Shown: in pieces, positions 30,271 through 39,000 of the stretch
Position numbering within the stretch: the first letter of the stretch is position 1
How the letters are laid out: each line of letters starts with the position of its first letter
Assembly (NCBI RefSeq): GCF_003149185.1
Contig: NZ_QGDO01000002.1
Coordinates: forward strand, 310,001 to 374,000
Direction: 5' to 3'
Length of the DNA stretch: 64,000 nt
Source: Sediminitomix flava
Lineage (GTDB): Bacteria > Bacteroidota > Bacteroidia > Cytophagales > Flammeovirgaceae
Translations under genes and position numbers: made by a program
Notes under the pieces: generated by a model
What the model saw: only the letters and a program-made list of their open reading frames with translations
What the model was told of the DNA's origin: nothing
The model's database searches: none

Positions 30271-30309
30271 AAAAACAGAAGGCAAACTCTTGGTTAGAGT
30301 TTGCCTTTT
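30271..30309. terminator. Bidirectional terminator between convergent genes
   Basis: Perfect 10-bp stem GGCAAACTCT/AGAGTTTGCC with a 5-nt loop, flanked by an A-run on the left and TTTT on the right, so it can act in both directions. Confidence 0.85.
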
Positions 30310-30322
30310 GCTTGATGAAACC

Positions 30323-31018
30323 CTAGGCCATCAAAACAAAAATTGTAGGTCGCTTATGCAGATCTGGCAATTGCTTTTTCCACTCACCAATTGTTTTCGT
30401 CTTGATAAACTCATCTTTGGAGGTGATATCTGCAGCAATACAAAGTCTTACATTTGGCTTACAAAGTGCTAACAAGTCTTGTAATAATTTATTATTGCGA
30501 TAAGGAGTTTCCATAAAGATTTGAGAACAATTCTGTTTCAAAGAGTTGATCTCCATGTCTTTTATTGCTTTTGTTCTTTCGTGCTTGGCTATCGGAAGGT
30601 AACCTTTAAAGGTGAAATTTTGACCATTCATGCCTGAAGCCATCAGCGCCATAAAAATAGAGGACGGACCTGGCAAAGGAACTACTTCAATGTTCTTTTC
30701 ATGAGCACATTCAACTGCCACAGCACCTGGGTCTGCTATTCCTGGGCAACCTGCCTCAGAAATAATTCCGATATTTTCACCTTGTGGCACTTCCTTGAAG
30801 TAAGAAAGTACTTTTTGTTTACTTGTATCTTTATCAACCACATAAAATTTAAGTGAAGGAATATCGATTCCAAGTTTCAACGAACCAATAAACCTTCTGG
30901 CCGTTCTTACATTTTCAACGAAGTAATATGTGGTAGTTTGTACTGATTGCGTGACAATTGGAGGGATATAATGAGTTGTTTGTTCTGCCAGTGTAGTTGG
31001 TATTAAAAATACTTTCAT
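30323..31018 (-). CDS. RsmI-like tetrapyrrole-methylase-fold methyltransferase
   Basis: A 231-residue SAM-dependent methyltransferase. SEAGCPGIADPG (about residues 88-99) and PLPGPSS are the SAM-binding motifs shared with RsmI, which 2'-O-methylates C1402 of 16S rRNA. The protein is shorter than standard RsmI (about 280 aa), lacks its C-terminal extension, and begins with an unusual MKVFLIPTTLAEQ rather than the typical LYVVATPIGN. It may therefore be a paralogue with another substrate. It is monocistronic and convergent with the aminotransferase gene. Fold assignment is secure; the target is not. Confidence 0.88.
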   Translation of the reverse strand: MKVFLIPTTLAEQTTHYIPPIVTQSVQTTTYYFVENVRTARRFIGSLKLGIDIPSLKFYVVDKDTSKQKVLSYFKEVPQGENIGIISEAGCPGIADPGAVAVECAHEKNIEVVPLPGPSSIFMALMASGMNGQNFTFKGYLPIAKHERTKAIKDMEINSLKQNCSQIFMETPYRNNKLLQDLLALCKPNVRLCIAADITSKDEFIKTKTIGEWKKQLPDLHKRPTIFVLMA

Positions 31019-31214
31019 TTATGTTTTCCCTTTAAATTAATATTTATTAGTAACTCTTTATGATATAAGAACGTTATTTACATCAATATTTAAAATAGCT
31101 GATGATTTCGGATAAAGAAACAGATTTAAAATCATTTGAGATTTCATATACCGAGGCAACTATTTAAACTACAAACTTAATTATTTATTAAAGCATAGGC
31201 TTTATCTGAATTTT

Positions 31215-31222
31215 TATTTTTG
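31215..31222 (+). promoter_or_regulatory. Possible -7 element upstream of the Na/Pi cotransporter gene
   Basis: TATTTTTG matches TAnnTTTG exactly, 63 bp before the start at 31,286; no clear -33 TTG is visible. Confidence 0.35.
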
Positions 31223-31285
31223 TCTAGCTTTAGCATTTTAATTTTAAAATTATCCAAGTGATCGCTATTTCCTTGGAATGAATAA

Positions 31286-32407
31286 ATGGATTTAATGTAT
31301 TTAAAGTCAAAGAACGGAAAGGCATATGGTACTATTGTGGGAAGGGCTATATCCATTATCCTAAGTTTATATATTTTTCTCTTAGCAATAAATCTTATAG
31401 GCGAAACCTTCAGCCTAATGGGTTCTGAGTATATACATCAAATGATTGCTATTACTTCTAACCCTTTTGTTGGTTTACTTATCGGATTGTTGTCTACAGC
31501 CATTATTCAATCTAGCTCAACCGTAACAGCTGTAATTGTAGTAGCTGTTGGCTCAGGAGCTATAGGTTTAGAAAATGCTGTACCAATTATTATGGGTGCC
31601 AATATTGGTACCACAGTTACTTGTACACTCGTTTCTTTTGGGTACTTAAATAATGAAAAGGCTTTCCAAAGAGCCACAGGAGCGGCTTCTTTACATGGTT
31701 TTTTCAATATCTTAACCGCAATTATATTACTCCCATTAGAATTATATTTTGATGTTCTTTCTGGTGCGGCTAGTTATTTATCAACCCTGATAGCTGGTCA
31801 AGATCAGATTTACATTACTCCAACTCATTTTCTTGATTATCTAGTAAATCCTGTTTGGCTTTTCTTAAATCAAGATTTAGGAGCTTCATCTGTTGTGATA
31901 TTTCTAATTGCAATTGGCCTTGTATTTCTTTCGATCAAATGGCTCAACTTAAGTGCCAGATCACTTCTTTTAGGCGAAGACTCCAATAAGATTACTCAGT
32001 TCATGTTTGAGAACGATTGGAAATCCCTACTTTCTGGAACACTCTTGACACTGTGCATCCAATCTAGCTCTTTCACCTCTTCACTTGCGGTAGCATTTGC
32101 TGCAACTGATAAAATATCCATAAGGAGTACACTTTCATTCTTAGTTGGAGCAAATGTCGGAACTACAGTAACAGCCTTAATCGCTTCAATGGGTAACTCG
32201 CAAGAAGCCCTTTCGATTGCTTTAGTTCATTGTCTATTTAACCTTTGTGGGCTATTTATATTCATGGTTCCTCAAGTCTTTTCTTTGGCTCAAAGGTATG
32301 CTGCACGTATTTCAAAATTATCAGCAAATAGATTACACGGACTGCTTTACTTGATCTTAATCTTTTTTATTGTTCCTTTCATCCTCATTTGGCTATCTAC
32401 CAACTAA
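31286..32407 (+). CDS. Na+/phosphate cotransporter family protein
   Basis: A 373-residue inner-membrane protein with about eight to ten hydrophobic segments. The two inverted halves each carry the QSSS signature of the NptA/SLC34 family: QSSSTVTAV (about 75-83) and QSSSFTSSL (about 258-266), each followed by a GANIGTT or GANVGTT loop. It should import inorganic phosphate with sodium, fitting a marine lifestyle. There is no C-terminal PhoU domain. A strong terminator lies just downstream, and no Pho-type regulatory genes are near. Confidence 0.92.
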   Translation: MDLMYLKSKNGKAYGTIVGRAISIILSLYIFLLAINLIGETFSLMGSEYIHQMIAITSNPFVGLLIGLLSTAIIQSSSTVTAVIVVAVGSGAIGLENAVPIIMGANIGTTVTCTLVSFGYLNNEKAFQRATGAASLHGFFNILTAIILLPLELYFDVLSGAASYLSTLIAGQDQIYITPTHFLDYLVNPVWLFLNQDLGASSVVIFLIAIGLVFLSIKWLNLSARSLLLGEDSNKITQFMFENDWKSLLSGTLLTLCIQSSSFTSSLAVAFAATDKISIRSTLSFLVGANVGTTVTALIASMGNSQEALSIALVHCLFNLCGLFIFMVPQVFSLAQRYAARISKLSANRLHGLLYLILIFFIVPFILIWLSTN

Positions 32408-32432
32408 TCATAATTGTTTAATATTTGAGGAG

Positions 32433-32470
32433 AGACCTTATTTCTTGGCAGAAATAAGGTCTTTTTATTT
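32433..32470 (+). terminator. Terminator of the Na/Pi cotransporter gene
   Basis: Perfect 12-bp stem AGACCTTATTTC/GAAATAAGGTCT with a 6-nt loop followed by a T-rich run. Confidence 0.88.
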
Positions 32471-32643
32471 TTTAAAGTCGGTATATAAACAAGAAAAACA
32501 ATTTTGTTTAACTAAACTTAAACATTTTATAATTTTTCTAGTTCATTTAGTAGTATTCTAAATAATTACTTTTTCGATACAGCTAAAAATATTGTTTTTC
32601 AAGGTACTACACTCTTCACTACTGTTTATATATAGACCAAGCC

Positions 32644-33582
32644 ATGAACCAAGATTATATCTCATTTGATTACAAGAGCAAAGATCGACAAGCCTTAGAG
32701 AAAGAATTGAAAGATTTGAGAGAAGAACATCAGTCGATGCAAAGCATGTTTGAGATGACAACGGCTTATTTAAACGAGATTCGAGAAGAGTTAAAACAAT
32801 CAGAAGGTCAACTTAAAGTTGCAAATAAGTACCTTTTAGATAGTATCAACTACTCCAAACATATACAAGACGCATTTATTGGTAACGAGAAGGACCTTAA
32901 TTCTATTAACCCAAATTCATTTTTACTATCCCTACCCAAAGATACGGTTAGTGGTGATTTTTTATGGCAGCATAGCACTTCCCAATACAACTATTTAGGA
33001 ATTGGAGATTGTACAGGTCATGGTGTTTCAGGAGCTATGTTATCTATTTACATCACCAATAAACTCAAACAGATATCTACTACGCTATTAAGCAATAAGA
33101 AGCCTCGTAGAATTTTAAAATCACTTGACCACGCAATGGAAAATGATCTTAAAATTCATGATTTACAGATTCGTGATTCCGTTGAAATTGGAATGATCAG
33201 GTGGAATAAAAAACAATCTACTTTAGACTTTACTGGAGCAAAAAGATCCTTGATTCTTGTTCGTGATGGTCAACTAATTACGTTAAAAGGTGATCGGTTT
33301 ATTATGGGTAATCCTTTCAGAAGGATTGCTGATTTATCAAATCACCGAATCAATATTCAAAAGGGCGATACTTTTTACATCTATTCTGATGGTTTCCCTG
33401 ATCAATTTGGTGGAGAGCATGATCGAAAGTACTCAAGCAGAAAATTAAACACACTTCTAAAAGGAATTTCACAGCTTCCTCTTTTAGAGCAAAAAAAACA
33501 GCTAAAGCTAGAATTCGATACTTGGAAAGCCGATAAAAAACAACTTGATGATGTGATTTTATTGGGTTTAAAGTTTGAATAA
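32644..33582 (+). CDS. SpoIIE-type (PP2C) serine phosphatase with N-terminal coiled coil
   Basis: A 312-residue soluble protein. Residues about 12-65 form a charged coiled coil; the rest is a PP2C/SpoIIE phosphatase domain. Metal-binding acids are visible in SGDFLWQ (about D106), IGDCTGHGVSGAM (about D121), YSDGFPDQFGG (about D248) and LDDVILLG (about D302). SpoIIE-class enzymes typically dephosphorylate STAS-domain anti-sigma-factor antagonists. A STAS/SpoIIAA-like gene follows after 38 bp, so the pair is probably an operon forming a signalling couple. There is no membrane segment or obvious sensor, so input may come through the coiled coil. Confidence 0.9.
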   Translation: MNQDYISFDYKSKDRQALEKELKDLREEHQSMQSMFEMTTAYLNEIREELKQSEGQLKVANKYLLDSINYSKHIQDAFIGNEKDLNSINPNSFLLSLPKDTVSGDFLWQHSTSQYNYLGIGDCTGHGVSGAMLSIYITNKLKQISTTLLSNKKPRRILKSLDHAMENDLKIHDLQIRDSVEIGMIRWNKKQSTLDFTGAKRSLILVRDGQLITLKGDRFIMGNPFRRIADLSNHRINIQKGDTFYIYSDGFPDQFGGEHDRKYSSRKLNTLLKGISQLPLLEQKKQLKLEFDTWKADKKQLDDVILLGLKFE

Positions 33583-33620
33583 TAGCATCATAATTACACA
33601 AACACCATAATATTTATTCA

Positions 33621-34070
33621 ATGACAGCTAGAACTCTATTACCAACATTGGATTATGACTACAAAGTCATTATCACAAAAGACTATGGATTTGTTTATGT
33701 GCTACCCGCTAAACAAATTATGATTTGTGAGCTAACGAAGGGCTACGTACCGATTGAAGAATTCAGAGAGATCTTCAACCAAACTATTCCTTTCATCAAA
33801 GCTTACAATATTGAAAAATTCATTTTCGATAAGCAGAATTTAACCACCTTCCACCAACCTTCTATGGAGTGGTATTTCATTGATTGGAAGACTAAGATCT
33901 ATGACCTTGGAGTGACTAAACATCGAAAAATTCTACCCAAAAACAATCCCGTTTTCAAGCTTGCAGTTGAAGCTGGTAGAGCAAAAATCATGAAAGAATT
34001 TAAAGAAAGTATTATCCCCCAATTAGATATCCTTTATAAAGATACTTTGGAAGAAGCGATTTCAGAGTAA
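33621..34070 (+). CDS. Small STAS/SpoIIAA-like protein
   Basis: A 149-residue protein without signal peptide. The pattern (beta-strand FVYVLPAKQIMICELTKGYV, helix VPIEEFREIFNQTIPFI, strand NIEKFIFDKQNL, then an EWYFIDWKTKIYDLG helix and a strand) resembles the STAS/SEC14 or SpoIIAA-like fold common in Cytophagales. Assignment rests on pattern, not on a diagnostic motif. It follows the SpoIIE phosphatase gene closely and ends at a strong terminator. If it is the phosphatase substrate it should carry a phosphorylatable Ser/Thr; candidates such as T96 and S105 cannot be ranked from sequence alone. Confidence 0.7.
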   Translation: MTARTLLPTLDYDYKVIITKDYGFVYVLPAKQIMICELTKGYVPIEEFREIFNQTIPFIKAYNIEKFIFDKQNLTTFHQPSMEWYFIDWKTKIYDLGVTKHRKILPKNNPVFKLAVEAGRAKIMKEFKESIIPQLDILYKDTLEEAISE

Positions 34071-34090
34071 ACATTTGATGAACAGTAAAA

Positions 34091-34122
34091 AAGGGAATGA
34101 ATTATCATTCCCTTATTTTTTT
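34091..34122. terminator. Bidirectional terminator between STAS-like and P450 genes
   Basis: Perfect 10-bp stem AAGGGAATGA/TCATTCCCTT with a 4-nt loop, a T-run on the right and an A-rich run on the left. Confidence 0.85.
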
Positions 34123-34123
34123 A

Positions 34124-35890
34124 TCAAACCATTGATTCTTTTAATGTCGTACTTTTAGAATTTTCTCGCTTTGCGATAGTTACTTTTAAGTTTTCAGGAA
34201 ACATAGTAAAAGCAAAACGCTCTTTTACTTTGTCAGGAGATACTGCTAAGGATAAATTGAAGTTGTGACAAATAGCCGCAATCGCAATTTTCATTTCCAT
34301 GATCGCAAGGTTTTTACCCGGACAAAATCTTGGGCCACCTCCAAAGGTCTTAATCACATCAGTTTTATGAGCTTTATGATGTGGACAACCTCCTTCTAAC
34401 CACCTCTCAGGAATAAAACTATCAGCGGCTGTAAAATTAGACTCCTTAGTATGAGGAACCTTATTTTGCATCATCACTGTCATTCCTTTTTCTATAAACA
34501 AACCATCTATAGTTACATCTTCCAGAGCTTGCATATATAACGAAGGTGTTACAGGCTTTATTCGAAGTGCTTCTTGAATAACTGCTTCTGTATATACAAG
34601 CTGATTCAATTCATCTAACGAAGTCGGCAATTTCTTATTGGTCAAAACTCCCCTTACCTCACTTTGAATTTTTTCGAGTACCTCTGAATTCTGCAAAACA
34701 TAGAACAATGTCCAAGAAATTGAATTTGAAGTAGTATCCTCTCCCGCTAAGAGCATCGTAAAAACATTCCCAAATACATCGTGATCTGAGAAGCCTTTTG
34801 CTTTCGATTGCTCAAGTAGTAAGGCTTCCAGAAAATTAGTAGGATTTAGGTCTGATCCATTTATAAAATTATCTCTCGACTCATCAATAAGCTGCTGTAC
34901 ATAAGTTCTTATTTCTTGAAGAGCAATGTCTAATTCTTTATCCTTTTTCGTTTTATAAAACCTCCAAAATGGGATAGGTGCTGTAATGCGATCATTCACC
35001 ATTGGGAATATCTTCTCTAAATGCTCTTGGATAATGTCACCATCTTGCTCTAAGGTATTCGCATCATGTCCAAAAGCAATTAAACTCGTGATATCCACCG
35101 TATACCTCATCAGTTCTTGCTGTAGGTCTACCTCTAAGCTATTATTACTTTCTTCTCCCCAACGTTCCAACAGGCGTTCAGTCACTTTCACCATATTGGG
35201 AATGTAACTTTTTACGTTTTTAAGGTTCAACGCTTCTGCAATCAACTTACGATGTGTATACCACTCCTCTCCTTCTGTATTAAATACACCATTCACTCCC
35301 ATTTCACTCATGACCTCATCAATCTTATGAAATCTACGGAATACTTTAGGTCGTTTTTTTAAAATTTGTTGATTCAAGCTCTCATCAGCACTAACGATAA
35401 ACTCCTGCGTTGCTAACCTTATTTTATAGATATCTCCCAGTTCATTAGCCCATCGTTCTAAAACATTATGTTTATCTTCAGCTTTAAAGTCATTCAAGTT
35501 CCCTAATAGCCAACTGCCTTTAGGTTGTGGTAGATCACCAATTGTACGAATCTTTTTCTCCTCTAAAATTGCTTCATTCGAAATCGATTTAGAAAAATCA
35601 ACGTATAAGGTATTTCCATCTAACCTCGATGGAAACTTTACTAATTGGCTTCCAAAAGTATTATCCTTTCCCGTTTCTACTTCAAACTTACGCTTGTGTA
35701 AAGGGCAAATGATATGCTCTGCATCTATAGCGCCATCACACAAATTAGCTCCTTGGTGAGGGCATATTGCCGAATAAACATTGGGTTTTGAAGCCTTAAA
35801 AATTAGAATATACGATTGATCTTCATGTCTAAATGAATAAAGCTTTCCTTCTACTCTTTCATCAAATTCTCCTGTAGCAATGTAACTCAT
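34124..35890 (-). CDS. Rieske [2Fe-2S] domain fused to a cytochrome P450
   Basis: A 588-residue cytoplasmic fusion. Residues about 1-100 are a Rieske domain with ligands C43-P-H45 and C62-P-L-H65. Residues about 115-575 are a complete P450: C-helix W210xxxR214, I-helix AGEDTT (382-387) with the acid-Thr pair, ExxR at E440-R443, and heme loop FGGGPRFCPG with the axial thiolate C523. All key residues are intact. The Rieske domain presumably passes electrons to the heme, or receives them from an unknown reductase; no ferredoxin reductase gene lies nearby. The substrate is unknown. It is monocistronic and separated by terminators on both sides. Characterised natural P450 fusions known to me use other redox partners (CPR-type, PDR-type, ferredoxin, flavodoxin), making this arrangement unusual. 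Confidence 0.92.
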   Translation of the reverse strand: MSYIATGEFDERVEGKLYSFRHEDQSYILIFKASKPNVYSAICPHQGANLCDGAIDAEHIICPLHKRKFEVETGKDNTFGSQLVKFPSRLDGNTLYVDFSKSISNEAILEEKKIRTIGDLPQPKGSWLLGNLNDFKAEDKHNVLERWANELGDIYKIRLATQEFIVSADESLNQQILKKRPKVFRRFHKIDEVMSEMGVNGVFNTEGEEWYTHRKLIAEALNLKNVKSYIPNMVKVTERLLERWGEESNNSLEVDLQQELMRYTVDITSLIAFGHDANTLEQDGDIIQEHLEKIFPMVNDRITAPIPFWRFYKTKKDKELDIALQEIRTYVQQLIDESRDNFINGSDLNPTNFLEALLLEQSKAKGFSDHDVFGNVFTMLLAGEDTTSNSISWTLFYVLQNSEVLEKIQSEVRGVLTNKKLPTSLDELNQLVYTEAVIQEALRIKPVTPSLYMQALEDVTIDGLFIEKGMTVMMQNKVPHTKESNFTAADSFIPERWLEGGCPHHKAHKTDVIKTFGGGPRFCPGKNLAIMEMKIAIAAICHNFNLSLAVSPDKVKERFAFTMFPENLKVTIAKRENSKSTTLKESMV

Positions 35891-35912
35891 GGTTATAAAA
35901 AGTTGATAGTTA

Positions 35913-35944
35913 AAAATATAGTTTTGGGATTAAAACAATATCAA
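35913..35944 (-). promoter_or_regulatory. Possible promoter of the Rieske-P450 gene
   Basis: Minus-strand TTG (35,944-35,942), 21-nt spacer, then TATATTTT (35,920-35,913), seven of eight bases like TAnnTTTG. The element lies 23 nt before the start codon. Confidence 0.3.
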
Positions 35945-36023
35945 GATAGATAATCTTTAAAAAATTAAGCAAGGATCAATTGATTACTTGCCTAACCTAA
36001 GGTCAAATAAGTCTCTTTTATGT

Positions 36024-36057
36024 AAAAAAAATCGGTGTTGAAAACTTCAACACCGAT
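36024..36057 (-). terminator. Terminator of the 2,730-aa T9SS cargo gene
   Basis: Perfect 12-bp stem ATCGGTGTTGAA/TTCAACACCGAT with a 3-nt loop and a run of T on the minus strand. Confidence 0.9.
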
Positions 36058-36092
36058 CAAATTTTTTATAAGAATTATATACTTCAACTACA

Positions 36093-39000
36093 TTAGTTCA
36101 CTATAATTCTCTTTGTATAAACTCTTCCATTAATTCTTAGTGAAACTAGATACAAACCTGTATTCAAGTTCATGTCTAACATTTCTCTAATTACACCATC
36201 TGAATCAGACGTTAATTCCATATGCTTGATTAATGTACCATTACCACTTCTAAGCTCTAAATCAGCATCAGCATTTATACTAAGCCCTGAGTACACTAAT
36301 TTTAACTGATCAGCACTATGCAATGGATTTGGATAAACTTTAACATTAACTTCAGCATTAGAAGCTTCTACATTAGCATAATAATCTGCTTCAATGAACC
36401 CTCCAAAATTAACTTGTCTTAGTCTATAAACTACTTGTCCATTTCCAGGGTTTACATCTACAAAACTATACTGAACTTGTAGATCTGAATAGCCTTGTCC
36501 ATCAACCCAACCAATATTTTCAAAGTTTATTCCATCTCTCGATCGCTCAACATAGAATCCTTTATTATCAATCTCACTTGCAGTCATCCATTGTAATGAT
36601 ACAGCATTTGAATTTGTACGAGCAGCATTGAAATAAATCATACTTACAGGTAAAGTTTCATTCGTACCATCATTCACTCCTAAAGTAAAGTAGTAAGCTC
36701 CAGAAGCCTCAAATTTATAAGAGCTTGAGTATTGAATATTTCCTGACGAACTTGTTCCTGTTTTACTTATATCTCTTGCTGTCCAAGCTGGTAAACCGTT
36801 TGCATCTACATCTGCCATTCTTAGATCATCATCATCAAGTATAGTTTCAGATACGCCCCAGTCTATTCCATTACTTGTATCCCAAGGAATACTAATAAAT
36901 GCACTATCTTCCAATGTCTCAGTATAAACTTCATAATATCCAAATTCAACTAAACTTGATAATTCCGTATCTTCTAAATCACTTGTAACATCCTCTGGAC
37001 TCGAGTTTAGATATTTTACTGTCCAAGCTTGACCAGAGATATCGTCAGGTTTAATTTCTATAGGTCTATAAGATGAACTTCCACCAATAGGTAACCTAAC
37101 ATAGTTACTTGTAGAATTTATAGTAACCTCCACTTGTCCATCTACATAACTATCTTGTGATCCATTTACGATCACTGTTTCATCTGCAAATATAAGTTTA
37201 GCTGAGGTTGATAATACTCCATCAGTGAAGTCTAATTCTTGACTGACAGTTATATCTGAACTCAAAGAAGCTCCGCTTCCAGTATTATTTAATTTCAAAT
37301 AATTCAGTGAGCTAATACCAGAGATTGATTGACTAGAAGAACCATCTAGCTCCAAGTAAGAATCACCAAGATTAAATGTTCCCGAATTATTTGATAAATC
37401 ACCTTCTAATTCAATTGTAGAGGATGTTGAAGCTCCTGTTAAAGTACCTGTACTTTGTAGGGTCAGATTACCATCTAAATCTATTTCATTTCCATTATCA
37501 ATGGATAATTCACCACTTAGCGTTGTATTTCCTTGAATGTAGAAACTACTTACATTAGCATTTGCAGTTAAAGTAGCTCCAGCTCCAACAACTAGATTTC
37601 CACCAACCGTTAAACTTGAACTATTATCAAGTACGATATCTGTGGTAGCATTATGTGTAAAATCATTAGACACATTGAAAGCTACACCCGACTCTAAGTC
37701 TAATACACTGGCATTTTTCGTTTCAAAAGAACCTTGAACCTCTATATTCTGAGCAGAATTCTGATCTAAAATACCATTAGTAAGTACCAAGTCTTCGCAA
37801 ATCTCTAATGTATTGTCTGGTAACGTAAGTGTGTTTGTTGTTCCAACATCTACATTGATTGAACGTGCTTTATAAATTGGCACATTATAATTTGCAGTTC
37901 CTGTAAACTCAAAATTCACATCACAGTCGTCATCTACATCATCCGGATTGCTCCAATAATAACTAGGCATAATCAAGCCATTATTATTTTCAATATAGAA
38001 CTTAAATGTACCTGGTACACCGTTTGGTATATCAGCAGAACTAGAACCGATCAATGATGCAGCGTTCGTTACAGCTCCAGATACAGCACCCAATCTATTT
38101 CCTGGTGTTTCATCAAAGATTAACACCCCATTTTCATGAATATATGTTTTCAGCACTCGAATAGACTCATCTACCGTAACCTCATCATTGGCATCAATGA
38201 TTATAATACCACCTACAGGACCTACACCATCGGCTACACTACCTGTCGATACTCCAGTATCCCATGTATTTATATCAGAATAGTTACCACTTTGTTTAGT
38301 GATAAAGATTGGTAGATCATCGTTGATTGCACCATTAGTTCCAGTGAATAATTCATCGACACCATTACCAGCAATATTATCTTTATCATTACCGACACCT
38401 GCAGTATAATAACCAGAGATTGTTTCATCACCTTCTCCGTCCTTATATTCCCAAGTGAAATTATCATTGCTGTCATCTACTCCACCATACTGTTTATCCC
38501 AAGTTACAGATGATGTAGATAATAATGCTGCTACATAATGATCTGCCACATTAAATGTATATGACATGTCATCTGTACTAGACACAAGTGCATCAGTTCC
38601 CAAGTAAGAAAATTCGATTTGAACATCATCTAGGTCTCCTGCATCTTGGTCTGGTTTACTGATAGACAAACCACTTGATGTTAATACCCAATAATATTGT
38701 AATACGTTTTGAGTATCATCAAACTCAGGTACAGGCGATACCTCTGTATCATTACTAATCGTTGCAATCATTTGATTTTCTGCTTTCACAGTAATCCATC
38801 CTGCATCACTTCCTGTACGTTCCAAAGAACCATTATTCTCAAATAAAACTTGAATTGGAGTATACTTAGCAGAAGCGTCATCACGACCAATTGGAAAAAT
38901 ATAGTTCGTATTAAATGAAGCAGGGAATATCTTACGAACACCTTTATCTAGCTCAGATCCATTCGTTGAAATCATATTCGTCTCTGAGAAGTTGGTAGTA

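Noticed and set aside
34350-34400. A second Cys-Pro-His-His motif (C502) in the P450 part, resembling a Rieske half-site
   Set aside because: No matching second pair of ligands nearby; it sits in the loop before the heme-binding segment and is probably coincidental.
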